DNA from: an uncultured Flavobacterium sp.
GTDB taxonomy: Bacteria > Bacteroidota > Bacteroidia > Flavobacteriales > Flavobacteriaceae
Assembly: GCF_946220915.1 (NCBI RefSeq)
Contig: NZ_CAMIHH010000006.1
Span: 1 to 64,000 of the forward strand
Length of the DNA: 64,000 nucleotides
Direction of reading: 5' to 3'
Every line of letters starts with the position of its first letter. Position 1 is the stretch's first letter. Below the pieces are notes generated by a model, which had not been told where the DNA came from, did no database searches, and saw only the letters and a list, made by a program, of their open reading frames with translations. Shown piece by piece: positions 1 through 7,316 of this stretch. The position numbers were made by a program, and so were the translations under genes.

Positions 1-145
1 GATTAAAAAAGATTACGGTAATTATACGATAAAAGAAGCTTATAAAGCAGATGATGGCGAATACAAATTGATACTTACAAAAGATGGTATCGACCTTACC
101 GCCACATTTACCACAGCAGGTGACCTGATAAAAATATTAAATTAA
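1..145 (+). CDS. C-terminal fragment of a probable PepSY-like secreted protein (partial)
   Basis: Only the last 47 codons are present; the reading frame runs from base 2 to the TAA at 143-145. The peptide alternates charged and aromatic residues (DYGNYTIKEAYKADDGEYKL) and ends in DLIKIL. This resembles the tail of the small periplasmic PepSY-like (BLIP-fold) proteins of Bacteroidota. The match is by eye on a short piece, so the family is tentative, but the open frame followed directly by a good terminator makes a real gene end likely. Confidence 0.5.
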   Translation, partial: IKKDYGNYTIKEAYKADDGEYKLILTKDGIDLTATFTTAGDLIKILN

Positions 146-165
146 GAGGCTTAACCTCTTTTTTT
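144..165 (+). terminator. Rho-independent terminator of the first gene
   Basis: A 6-bp stem AAGAGG/CCTCTT with a 5-base loop overlaps the stop codon and runs into a tract of T. It closes the partial plus-strand gene at the window edge. Confidence 0.75.
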
Positions 166-237
166 ATGGGCCTGACTAAGTCACGTATCTGACTGTTTGA
201 TTATTTTATCTTGTATAGATAAACCTATAAAAAAAAC

Positions 238-262
238 CGGGAGCTTCACCTGGAAATGATTG
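238..262 (-). terminator. Possible weak terminator after the endonuclease III gene
   Basis: Read on the minus strand, CCAGG and CCCGG can pair around a 7-base loop with one mismatch and are followed by eight T. The stem is imperfect, so this is a weak call, but it sits just past the stop codon of the endonuclease gene. Confidence 0.35.
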
Positions 263-269
263 GACTAAC

Positions 270-914
270 TTAATTTTTATGCAGGTGGCAATATTCACAA
301 TGCACACTAACAATGCATTCGCTATGTTTCGGGTTGGTTGGGCGACACGTTTCGCGGCCTAAGAATGACAGCGCCATACCAATCTCGCCCCACATATTCT
401 TAGGCAGTGCTGCCATTAAGTCTTTCTCTACCTTATCGGCATTTTTGCCCTTGGAAATTCCTAACCTGGGTGCAACACGCAGCACATGCAGGTCAACCAG
501 GATGCCTTCAGCATCGGCACCAGCTTCCCGCAATATCACATTGGCCGATTTTCTGCCAACGCCTTTTAACGCAACCAGTTCCTTCATAGTGCCGGGGATG
601 TTTTTATCTTCCTTAACCGTTTCTGCTATTTCCTGTAGCCAGGCAATCTTGTTACTATGGAAACGTACTTTAGCTAACGCTTCGGTTAATTCGGCTGTAT
701 TGGCTTTGGACAGTGCCTCCATATCAGGATATTTTATAAAAAAGTCTACCGTTACTTTATTTATATTGGCATCACTGTCCTGTGCGGCGAGAACAACCAT
801 GACCAGCAATTGGTAAATGTTCTTGTAATGCAGCGGATGCTCTTTGCCTTTATATTTGGCGATTAGTGGGCGCAATATCGCTGCCCAATCTTTTGTTTCT
901 TCAAATAGATCCAT
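270..914 (-). CDS. Endonuclease III-family DNA glycosylase with an altered Fe-S loop
   Basis: A 214-residue protein of the HhH-GPD superfamily, close to the usual Nth length of about 211. The helix-hairpin-helix is LKGVGRKSANV with the catalytic lysine at K122, and the catalytic aspartate is D141 in VDLHVLR. Family members excise oxidised pyrimidines and nick the DNA backbone. In E. coli Nth the 4Fe-4S cluster is held by C-x6-C-x2-C-x5-C. Here the series reads C190-x6-H197-x2-C200-x5-C206, with an extra cysteine at C209, so the second ligand is histidine. It is last in a minus-strand series after two msrB genes, 78 bp from the nearest, with a long hairpin in that gap. The glycosylase fold is firm; substrate range and cluster state are unknown. 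Confidence 0.85.
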   Translation of the reverse strand: MDLFEETKDWAAILRPLIAKYKGKEHPLHYKNIYQLLVMVVLAAQDSDANINKVTVDFFIKYPDMEALSKANTAELTEALAKVRFHSNKIAWLQEIAETVKEDKNIPGTMKELVALKGVGRKSANVILREAGADAEGILVDLHVLRVAPRLGISKGKNADKVEKDLMAALPKNMWGEIGMALSFLGRETCRPTNPKHSECIVSVHCEYCHLHKN

Positions 915-940
915 ATCATAAATTTATGAAGTTTGTTACT

Positions 941-978
941 ACAAATTAAGCCTTCGCAATCGCAAAGGCTTAATTTGT
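941..978. repeat. Perfect 14-bp hairpin between msrB and the endonuclease gene
   Basis: Bases 941-954 (ACAAATTAAGCCTT) are exactly complementary to 965-978, around a 10-base loop. No T tract follows on the minus strand, so it does not look like an ordinary terminator. It may be an intercistronic processing or stability element. Confidence 0.6.
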
Positions 979-992
979 AAGGAGTTTTAATT

Positions 993-1391
993 TTAATATT
1001 CCTCTTTCAGATCTACAGATAATGAATTTACACAATATCTTTGCCCGGTTTCGGTAGGGCCATCATCGAAAACATGGCCCAGGTGGCTGCCGCAATTGGC
1101 ACATAAAATCTCTGTACGCTTCATTCCAAATGAATTATCGGCTATATATTCCACTTTGCCGGGAATGGATTCATCAAATGACGGCCACCCACAGCTGGAC
1201 TGGAATTTCGAGTCGCTTTTAAATAGTGGCTCACCACATGCCCCGCAGCAGTAGGTACCTTTATCAAATGCCAGGTTGTATTTGCCCGTGTGGGGAAATT
1301 CGGTTCCCTTTTGGCGTAATATCTTATAACGTTCCGGGCCTAAAAGCTCTTTCCATTCGGCTTCCGGTTTTTGTAATGGGTAATTGCTCAT
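993..1391 (-). CDS. msrB: Peptide-methionine (R)-S-oxide reductase MsrB, cytoplasmic
   Basis: A 132-residue single-domain MsrB, which reduces the R-form of methionine sulfoxide in proteins. Two CxxC pairs that bind structural zinc are visible (CCGACGEPLF and CANCGSHLGHVF). The catalytic cysteine lies near the C-terminus in RYCVNSLSV, and the conserved SSCGWPSF stretch is mid-protein. There is no signal peptide, so it should act in the cytoplasm. It begins 11 bp after a second msrB that encodes a lipoprotein, so the two are almost certainly co-transcribed and serve different compartments. Confidence 0.95.
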   Translation of the reverse strand: MSNYPLQKPEAEWKELLGPERYKILRQKGTEFPHTGKYNLAFDKGTYCCGACGEPLFKSDSKFQSSCGWPSFDESIPGKVEYIADNSFGMKRTEILCANCGSHLGHVFDDGPTETGQRYCVNSLSVDLKEEY

Positions 1392-1402
1392 AATTAGTAC
1401 TA

Positions 1403-1918
1403 TTAATTTTTAGCTGGTATGAATTTAATGGATACCGAATTGGTGCAAAAACGGTTGCCTGTAGTTTCTTCCGGCCCGTCATCAAATACATGGCCTAAAT
1501 GTCCGCCGCAGTTAGCGCACATTACTTCGGTACGAACCATTCCATGCGAAGTATCCTGCTTATAAACCACCGATTTATCGATGGCCTGGTCAAATGAAGG
1601 CCAGCCGCAGGAGGAATCAAATTTCGCATCCGATTTGAATAATGGGTTGCCACACGCCGCACATACATAAACCCCTTTCTCAAAATGCTTATAATATTCG
1701 CCGGTAAAAGGCCTCTCGGTTGCTTTTTGCCTGAGTATTGCATATTCCTCTTCTGTAAGTACCCTTTTCCATTCGGCATCAGTGGTCTGATTATTAAGAC
1801 TTCCTTTATTCACAGGCACCTCTGCCGTTTCATTTTTAGATCCGGCTTTCTTTTTCTTTTCCTGTCCCTGGCAGGCCATTAACGAGAGTACTGCCATCAG
1901 CATCATTATCTTCTTCAT
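1403..1918 (-). CDS. msrB: MsrB methionine sulfoxide reductase, predicted lipoprotein
   Basis: 171 residues. The N-terminus (MKKIMMLMAVLSLMAC) is a lipoprotein signal with lipobox LMAC, followed by a lysine-rich linker to about residue 45 and then a full MsrB domain. That domain has zinc CxxC pairs (VCAACGNPLF, CANCGGHLGHVF), the SSCGWPSF motif and a catalytic cysteine in NRFCTNSVSIKF. It should repair oxidised proteins in the periplasm or at the outer membrane. Its start overlaps the stop of the upstream hydrolase gene by 4 bases (translational coupling), and the cytoplasmic paralogue follows 11 bp downstream. Confidence 0.93.
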   Translation of the reverse strand: MKKIMMLMAVLSLMACQGQEKKKKAGSKNETAEVPVNKGSLNNQTTDAEWKRVLTEEEYAILRQKATERPFTGEYYKHFEKGVYVCAACGNPLFKSDAKFDSSCGWPSFDQAIDKSVVYKQDTSHGMVRTEVMCANCGGHLGHVFDDGPEETTGNRFCTNSVSIKFIPAKN

Positions 1919-2790
1919 TGCTCTTCATTTAAAAATTGGATTATCTTCTTAATTACCTTACTGTCGCCAAGTATCTTTCGGTGGCCAAGCCCTTTTGTAA
2001 TTACAACTTCGGCATTTGCAAGATGTTCTGCAATATGGTGTACAGCAGTCACGGGAACATCAGCATCGTCCTCATCATGGAAAGCGAGTACCGGGATAGC
2101 AACGTCCTGCGCAGCGATATACGCCGAATAGCTGTTAATGGTTTCCCCAAACTTCTTTTCGAACAAGCGTATCATCAATGCTCCGGTTGCAACATTCATG
2201 CCCAATTTTTGCGAAAAATCATCCATGATATCTTTGATAACATCGCCACTTCCAATGATCACGGCTTTTTTAATGTTAAGCCCTCTTTTTATGGAATTGA
2301 GCACCGACATGGCGCCAAGCGAATGTCCCACTGCAAACTCAAACGGGCCATATTTTTTTTCAAGTTCCAGTATGCACTGGATGAATTCGGTCATGTCACT
2401 CGTTTTTCCTTCTGATTTCCCATGCGCCGGAGCATCAAAACTGACGGTCGAATAACCACATTTTAAAAGCTTATCGGCAATCGAATGAAGTTGGGTACCA
2501 CGGCTGCTCCAGCCATGCACCAAAAGTACCTTACGCTCTCCACTGCCATAATGATATGCGTTGACAGATTTTCCTAATGACGGTATGTGTACGATTTGCT
2601 GGCGGCTGTTCCGGTCCATTTCCTCCTCCCTTTTGGGCAGCTTAAATTTCATAGGGGTGGTAAACAGCTTTATCGCAAATTTGGCAGCCAGCTTAGGCGA
2701 AGTCACTTCCAGGATTTTAGCCGTTAAAAGGATTGGCTTGGGAATTTTGAGGGATTCACGGTGTTTCTTAGTCTTTTCAGGCATTTGCAA
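1915..2790 (-). CDS. Alpha/beta-fold hydrolase
   Basis: 291 residues with an alpha/beta-hydrolase core. The nucleophile elbow is VGHSLGAM, an acid lies in FHDEDDADVP and the catalytic histidine in KGLGHRKIL. A VHGWSSRG oxyanion segment lies before residue 100. The first ~70 residues resemble the N-terminal stretch of bacterial serine hydrolases of unknown substrate. It is first in the minus-strand run hydrolase-msrB-msrB-endonuclease and overlaps the next gene by 4 bases. The specific reaction cannot be read from the sequence. Confidence 0.8.
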   Translation of the reverse strand: MQMPEKTKKHRESLKIPKPILLTAKILEVTSPKLAAKFAIKLFTTPMKFKLPKREEEMDRNSRQQIVHIPSLGKSVNAYHYGSGERKVLLVHGWSSRGTQLHSIADKLLKCGYSTVSFDAPAHGKSEGKTSDMTEFIQCILELEKKYGPFEFAVGHSLGAMSVLNSIKRGLNIKKAVIIGSGDVIKDIMDDFSQKLGMNVATGALMIRLFEKKFGETINSYSAYIAAQDVAIPVLAFHDEDDADVPVTAVHHIAEHLANAEVVITKGLGHRKILGDSKVIKKIIQFLNEEQ

Positions 2791-2900
2791 AAACTTTAAG
2801 CCAAGTTAAGAATAATATATTTTTTGCTACTTTTATGTGTCATAAATATACGATAAATTAAATGATGAAAATTTAAAAGCATCACACAGCCATACATACA

Positions 2901-3251
2901 ATGATAATGCGTCCCATTGATAGCTATTTCCTTGAAAAAGAAGGAAATGTTCGAGAGTGCCTGCTTTCCCTGCGCAGCCATATCCTGTCGTACACTATTA
3001 ATGTTACAGAGGAATGGAAGTACAGAATGCCGTTTTACTGTTACAAAGGTAAAATGCTTTGTTATTTTTGGACCGATAAAAAAATAGGATATCCTTACAT
3101 AGGTTTTGTGGATGGTGGTAAGATGGATTACCCTGAATTAATACAGGATAAGAGGGCACGAATGAAAATTTTGCCTGTCGACCCCGAAGCAGAGCTGCCC
3201 ATTGCATTGGTCAATACAATTCTGGACCATGCGATGCGCCTTAGGAATTAG
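2901..3251 (+). CDS. DUF1801 (YdhG-like) domain protein
   Basis: 116 residues covering one DUF1801 domain. Typical features are the N-terminal segment PIDSYFLEKEG, the EEWKYRMPFYCYKGKMLCYF region and the IGFVDGGKMD stretch. The function of the family is not settled, although the fold resembles small iron-chaperone-like frataxin relatives. Starts at 2901 and 2907 are both possible because the protein begins MIM. It is divergent from the hydrolase across a 110-bp AT-rich gap and stands alone. Confidence 0.7.
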   Translation: MIMRPIDSYFLEKEGNVRECLLSLRSHILSYTINVTEEWKYRMPFYCYKGKMLCYFWTDKKIGYPYIGFVDGGKMDYPELIQDKRARMKILPVDPEAELPIALVNTILDHAMRLRN

Positions 3252-3438
3252 TAATGGGTTTAGTACCCAATGAATAATCGTTTTGCTTTTTAAGTAAATA
3301 CTTACAAGGTTGTGATTCAGCAGTAAAGCGTATGAAATAATTCCTAACTTTTCCTTGAAGAAATATTTTAAATTAAATATTCACAATAGTTTAACTACAA
3401 GCAGCTGTTATTCGGAATTATATATCAAAAGGATTTAG

Positions 3439-3446
3439 TAAATTTG
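3439..3446 (+). promoter_or_regulatory. Candidate -7 promoter element for the M48 peptidase gene
   Basis: TAAATTTG matches the Bacteroidota -7 consensus TAnnTTTG and lies 24 bases before the start codon. No clear TTTG was found at the -33 position. Confidence 0.45.
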
Positions 3447-3470
3447 AAGGAAAATTAAAGATTTTAAGAT

Positions 3471-4286
3471 ATGAAACGAAGCTTGCTAACCGTATCGGGC
3501 ATCTTGTTTATCCTTGTTTGCGCGTGTACCACCAACCCATTTACTGGTAAAAAAGACCTGAACTTTGTGTCGAACGACCAGATATTTCCTGCAGCTTTTG
3601 CCCAATACGACCAGTTCCTTAAAGAGAACAAGGTCGTTACCGGTACGGCTCAGGCCAGCATGGTGACATCCGTAGGGCAAAAAATAAGGGCCGCCGCCGA
3701 AAAGTACCTCAATGCCAACGGCTACCAGGGTTATCTGGAGGGCTACCAATGGGAGTACAAGCTCGTGCAGGACCCTGCCGTAAATGCATGGTGCATGCCA
3801 GGGGGCAAGATCGTTATCTATACGGGAATCCTTCCCATAACGAAAGATGAAGCCGGCCTTGCTACGGTTATGGGGCACGAGGTAGCACACGCCCTTGTAA
3901 ACCATGGGGCACAACGCATGAGCGCATCGCAGCTACAGCAGCTGGGCGCAGTGGGGGTAGGCGTTGCAGCATCAGGCAAGAGCGAAAGCACACAGCAGAT
4001 TTTGATGCAGGCATATGGACTTGGTACCGAGTTTGGCGCCATGCTGCCATTTAGCAGGAAGCACGAGACCGAAGCTGATGACATAGGCCTGATCCTTATG
4101 GCCATTGCAGGATATAATCCTGACAAGGCCATTGATTTCTGGCAAAGGATGTCGGCTAATTCTGCAGGTGGGGCTCCCCCGGAGTTCATGAGCACACACC
4201 CGTCTGACAATACCCGCATCAGCAATATAAAAGGCCAGATACCAAAAGCAAAGAAGGAAGCTGCTAAGTTTGGCGTAAAATATTAA
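3471..4286 (+). CDS. M48-family metallopeptidase, lipoprotein (LoiP/BepA-like)
   Basis: 271 residues. An N-terminal lipoprotein signal ends at a cysteine around residue 19-20 (ILFILVCAC), followed by the TNPFTGKKDL segment typical of this group. The zinc site is GHEVAHALVNHG, and the third ligand glutamate is in HETEADDIGL. The C-terminal FMSTHPSDNTRISNI motif also belongs to the family. These peptidases work in the periplasm on misfolded outer-membrane proteins. The gene stands alone, with its own promoter candidate and terminator. Confidence 0.9.
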   Translation: MKRSLLTVSGILFILVCACTTNPFTGKKDLNFVSNDQIFPAAFAQYDQFLKENKVVTGTAQASMVTSVGQKIRAAAEKYLNANGYQGYLEGYQWEYKLVQDPAVNAWCMPGGKIVIYTGILPITKDEAGLATVMGHEVAHALVNHGAQRMSASQLQQLGAVGVGVAASGKSESTQQILMQAYGLGTEFGAMLPFSRKHETEADDIGLILMAIAGYNPDKAIDFWQRMSANSAGGAPPEFMSTHPSDNTRISNIKGQIPKAKKEAAKFGVKY

Positions 4287-4306
4287 TTGGTTCGCATTAT
4301 CGCAGG

Positions 4307-4332
4307 AAGCCGCCCTAGAGGTGGCTTTTTTC
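4307..4332 (+). terminator. Rho-independent terminator of the M48 gene
   Basis: AGCCGCC and GGTGGCT pair (one G-U) around CTAGA and are followed by six T. A GTG in this hairpin opens an in-frame extension of the next gene but is not a credible start. Confidence 0.8.
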
Positions 4333-4407
4333 GTTTATATTAGCTTAATGCGGCATTTTGCAATTATTCCAAAAAATGCATTAGCTTTGGTTACCAAACC
4401 AAACAAT

Positions 4408-5730
4408 ATGGCACAATTCGAAAAAGGCAGCAAAAAGCTCCTTAACGCCTGGGCTTTTTATGACTGGGCGAACTCTGTTTACAGCCTTGTAATCGCCACG
4501 GCAATATTCCCTCTTTTTTACGAAAGTCTCTTTCCCGAAGGTGTAGACCATATCGACGTGTTTGGCGCATCCATGAAGGGGACTGCATTAATGAGTTTTG
4601 TAACTGCTTTCGCCTTCCTCATAGTTGCTTTTTTCTCTCCTTTGCTTTCGGGTATAGCCGATTATGCAGGCAATAAAAAGATCTTCATGAAGATCTTTTG
4701 CTACATAGGGGCTGCATCTTGCATTGGGTTGTACTGGTTTGACCTGGACAATCTGTACCTGAGCCTGGTTTGCTACTTATTCGGGCTTGTGGGTTTTTGG
4801 GGGAGCCTCGTTTTTTATAATTCCTACCTGCCTGACATTGCCTATCCCGAACAGCAGGATGCAGTAAGCGCTAAGGGTTTTTCGATGGGATATGTCGGCA
4901 GCGTTTTGCTGCTCATATTGAATCTAGCCATGGTAATGAAGCCCGGGCTTTTTATGATAACGGGCGCGACAAAAGGTGAAATGGCTGTTAAGGCCATGCG
5001 CATATCTTTTGTAACAGTCGGGCTTTGGTGGATACTTTTTAGCCAGTACAGCTACTACTACCTTCCAAAAGGTGTAAAGAAAAATAAAGTGACACGGGAT
5101 GTGCTGCTGAATGGTTTCAGGGAGCTCAGGAAAGTATGGGCACAGTTGGGAGAGAACCGTACCCTTAAGCGTTATCTTGGGGCTTTCTTTGTGTACAGCA
5201 TGGCTGTGCAGACAGTAATGCTTGCCGCAACCTACTTTGGCGCCAAGGAAATAAACTGGCCAGATGACGATGCCAAGAGAATGGGGCTAATCATTAGCAT
5301 ATTGCTAATACAGCTGGTTGCAGTTGCGGGCGCAATACTTACTTCAAAACTTTCCGCTAAGTACGGCAATATCAAAACCCTCATAGGCATTAATACTATT
5401 TGGGCGGCAATCTGTATGGGTGCCTGGTTTGTAACAGAGCCGGTCCACTTTTATGTAACTGCGGCTTTTGTGGGTTTGGTTATGGGGGGAGTGCAATCGC
5501 TTTCCCGAAGCACTTATTCCAAATTCCTTCCTGAAACAAATGATACCGCATCATTCTTCAGTTTTTATGATGTAACCGAAAAGATAGGCATAGTAATAGG
5601 CATGCTGTTATATGGCGCGGTAGACCAGGCGCTGCAAAGCCAAAGGTATTCGGTTGTTTTCCTGACCATATTTTTTGTTGTAGGGATTTTATTGCTTTTA
5701 AGGGTGCCAAGGAGATCATCCGTTAACTGA
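4408..5730 (+). CDS. MFS transporter of the UMF1 (Atg22-like) family
   Basis: 440 residues from the ATG at 4408, giving MAQFEKGSKKLL then NAWAFYDWANSVYS, the hallmark N-terminus of the UMF1/Atg22-like group. About 12 hydrophobic segments span the protein. The motif GGVQSLSRSTYSKFLPE before the last helices is also characteristic. In fungi Atg22 is a vacuolar amino-acid exporter; the bacterial substrates are not known. The frame extends 29 codons upstream into the preceding terminator, but that extension is rejected. The gene is monocistronic. Confidence 0.85.
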   Translation: MAQFEKGSKKLLNAWAFYDWANSVYSLVIATAIFPLFYESLFPEGVDHIDVFGASMKGTALMSFVTAFAFLIVAFFSPLLSGIADYAGNKKIFMKIFCYIGAASCIGLYWFDLDNLYLSLVCYLFGLVGFWGSLVFYNSYLPDIAYPEQQDAVSAKGFSMGYVGSVLLLILNLAMVMKPGLFMITGATKGEMAVKAMRISFVTVGLWWILFSQYSYYYLPKGVKKNKVTRDVLLNGFRELRKVWAQLGENRTLKRYLGAFFVYSMAVQTVMLAATYFGAKEINWPDDDAKRMGLIISILLIQLVAVAGAILTSKLSAKYGNIKTLIGINTIWAAICMGAWFVTEPVHFYVTAAFVGLVMGGVQSLSRSTYSKFLPETNDTASFFSFYDVTEKIGIVIGMLLYGAVDQALQSQRYSVVFLTIFFVVGILLLLRVPRRSSVN

Positions 5731-5770
5731 CCGGACATTTAACATAAGATTTACTATTAACAAAATAAGG

Positions 5771-5801
5771 TTTTGATATTAATTTAATTCCATTATATTT
5801 G
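5771..5801 (+). promoter_or_regulatory. Bacteroidota-type promoter of the three-module lipoprotein gene
   Basis: TTTTG at 5771-5775 and TATATTTG at 5794-5801 are separated by 18 bases, a good match to TTTG-N17-23-TAnnTTTG. The start codon is 27 bases downstream. Confidence 0.7.
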
Positions 5802-5828
5802 AAACCTTAAAAATAAATTGATTCTGCT

Positions 5829-7124
5829 ATGAAAAAATTAAGCTTTTTATCAGCTTTTATAGTATTGTTTGCAGCGATTGGCTTTACATCGTGCGACTCT
5901 GAGCCGGTAGATCCACTCCTTATTGATAACGAGCCAACGCAGCCAACAGGCCCTGCAATTTTTAAGGTTGATTTTAGCGGTTCGACCTATACCGCTGATG
6001 AAGCCCAGGCCGTTGTGACCGCAAACTCGATCATGATTTCAGGCATTAAGGCGAATGGTTCTGTATTTGCACTTTCGGTGCCGGGATCGACCACAGGTAC
6101 TTACGACGGTGCCGATGGCGTATTGATGACCTATAAGCCAACAGTTACATCTGCTTTTATGTACATGAATGCAGACCCTGCGCTGGAAATAGAAACCCCA
6201 ACGGGATCAATTACCATTACGTCCATAAATACTGCGGCCCAGACTATTTCGGGTACGTTCAACTTTACCGGCTACTGGTCTGATGAAGCCGCTAACCAGC
6301 CTAATATTGCCTTTACCAACGGCTCGTTCCAGAATATTCCCTACACAGGCAACGTAGGCCCTCAGCCTACATCATTATTCAAAGTAAGCATCGATGGTAC
6401 GCAATTTACTGCCGATGAGGCATTGGCTACAATGGGCGAAGGGCTGACCAATATCGTAGGTTTAAGAGGTGCCAATAATGAGTATGTCGCGATCGTTATC
6501 AATGCAACTGAAAGTGGTACTTATACCGAAGAGGCAATAATGTCTTATGCCGCAAGCGAGGATGCCGAAGATGTTTATAGCAACCTGCTTACCGAAGGCA
6601 ACGGCACTGTCACAATTACAATCAATACTGCCAATAATACAATTTCAGGTAGTTTCAGCTTTACCGGTGTCAATGATGCTGGCGAAGAGAAAGTGTTTAC
6701 CAATGGGACGTTCGAAAATATCCCATATACCGAAGATAGCATGCCAGGAGATAATGTGTTGAAAGCCAATGTTAATGATGCGTTCATTGATTACGAGAAC
6801 AGCATTATTACAACTCTGGTTGATGGCGGCAGTGGCGCTAACATTGGTATCCAGGGCATAGGAACAAACGGGTCGGGCATACGACTATCTATTTCTGCTG
6901 AACTTGGGGAAGGCATTTATCCTATTTCAAACGGTCCCACTGCTGACGTAAGGGCATACTATAGCACAGATGAAGATACAGAGCTTTCGGCTTCTGTTGG
7001 CTCAGTTACCATTACCAGCACGGTAGATGGCCGTATAGCAGGTACATTCCAATATACAATTACCGACGATTCGGGCAATATCCTTCACCAGGTTACCGAT
7101 GGGGAATTTGACGTGGAATACTAG
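5829..7124 (+). CDS. Lipoprotein with three tandem DUF6252-like modules
   Basis: 431 residues with a lipobox at GFTSC (C22). After a short linker come three related beta-rich modules at about residues 44-173, 181-301 and 309-431. Modules 1 and 2 open with FKV-x-GxxxTADEA, and all three have a SGTF/SGSF/AGTF strand and a FTNGxFxNIPY-like end (VTDGEF in module 3). Such modules occur in Flavobacteria secreted lipoproteins of unknown function; the DUF6252 name is from memory. Modules 1 and 2 are closest to each other and module 3 is more diverged. Secreted binding or adhesive roles are possible but not shown. Confidence 0.7.
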   Translation: MKKLSFLSAFIVLFAAIGFTSCDSEPVDPLLIDNEPTQPTGPAIFKVDFSGSTYTADEAQAVVTANSIMISGIKANGSVFALSVPGSTTGTYDGADGVLMTYKPTVTSAFMYMNADPALEIETPTGSITITSINTAAQTISGTFNFTGYWSDEAANQPNIAFTNGSFQNIPYTGNVGPQPTSLFKVSIDGTQFTADEALATMGEGLTNIVGLRGANNEYVAIVINATESGTYTEEAIMSYAASEDAEDVYSNLLTEGNGTVTITINTANNTISGSFSFTGVNDAGEEKVFTNGTFENIPYTEDSMPGDNVLKANVNDAFIDYENSIITTLVDGGSGANIGIQGIGTNGSGIRLSISAELGEGIYPISNGPTADVRAYYSTDEDTELSASVGSVTITSTVDGRIAGTFQYTITDDSGNILHQVTDGEFDVEY

Positions 7125-7147
7125 CCCTGTCCAGATACTAGTTAAAG

Positions 7148-7170
7148 ATCCGCTACGGCGGATTTTTTTA
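7148..7170 (+). terminator. Rho-independent terminator of the three-module lipoprotein
   Basis: ATCCGC/GCGGAT stem with loop TACG, then seven T, 24 bases after the stop codon. Confidence 0.8.
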
Positions 7171-7316
7171 TGGCATAATGATTGGGGTATACATCCGGCA
7201 TTAATAGTCAGGATTTTTAAAATTACTGCTGTAAATCAGTGCTTAAGAAGCTTTAAGGGTTGCAATGCGCTTCTGAAAACCTATATGTTTAATGACAAAA
7301 AGACTTTTTATATAAT

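Noticed and set aside
4321..4407. In-frame extension of the UMF1 transporter from a GTG
   Set aside because: It lies inside the terminator of the preceding gene; the ATG at 4408 gives the conserved family N-terminus.
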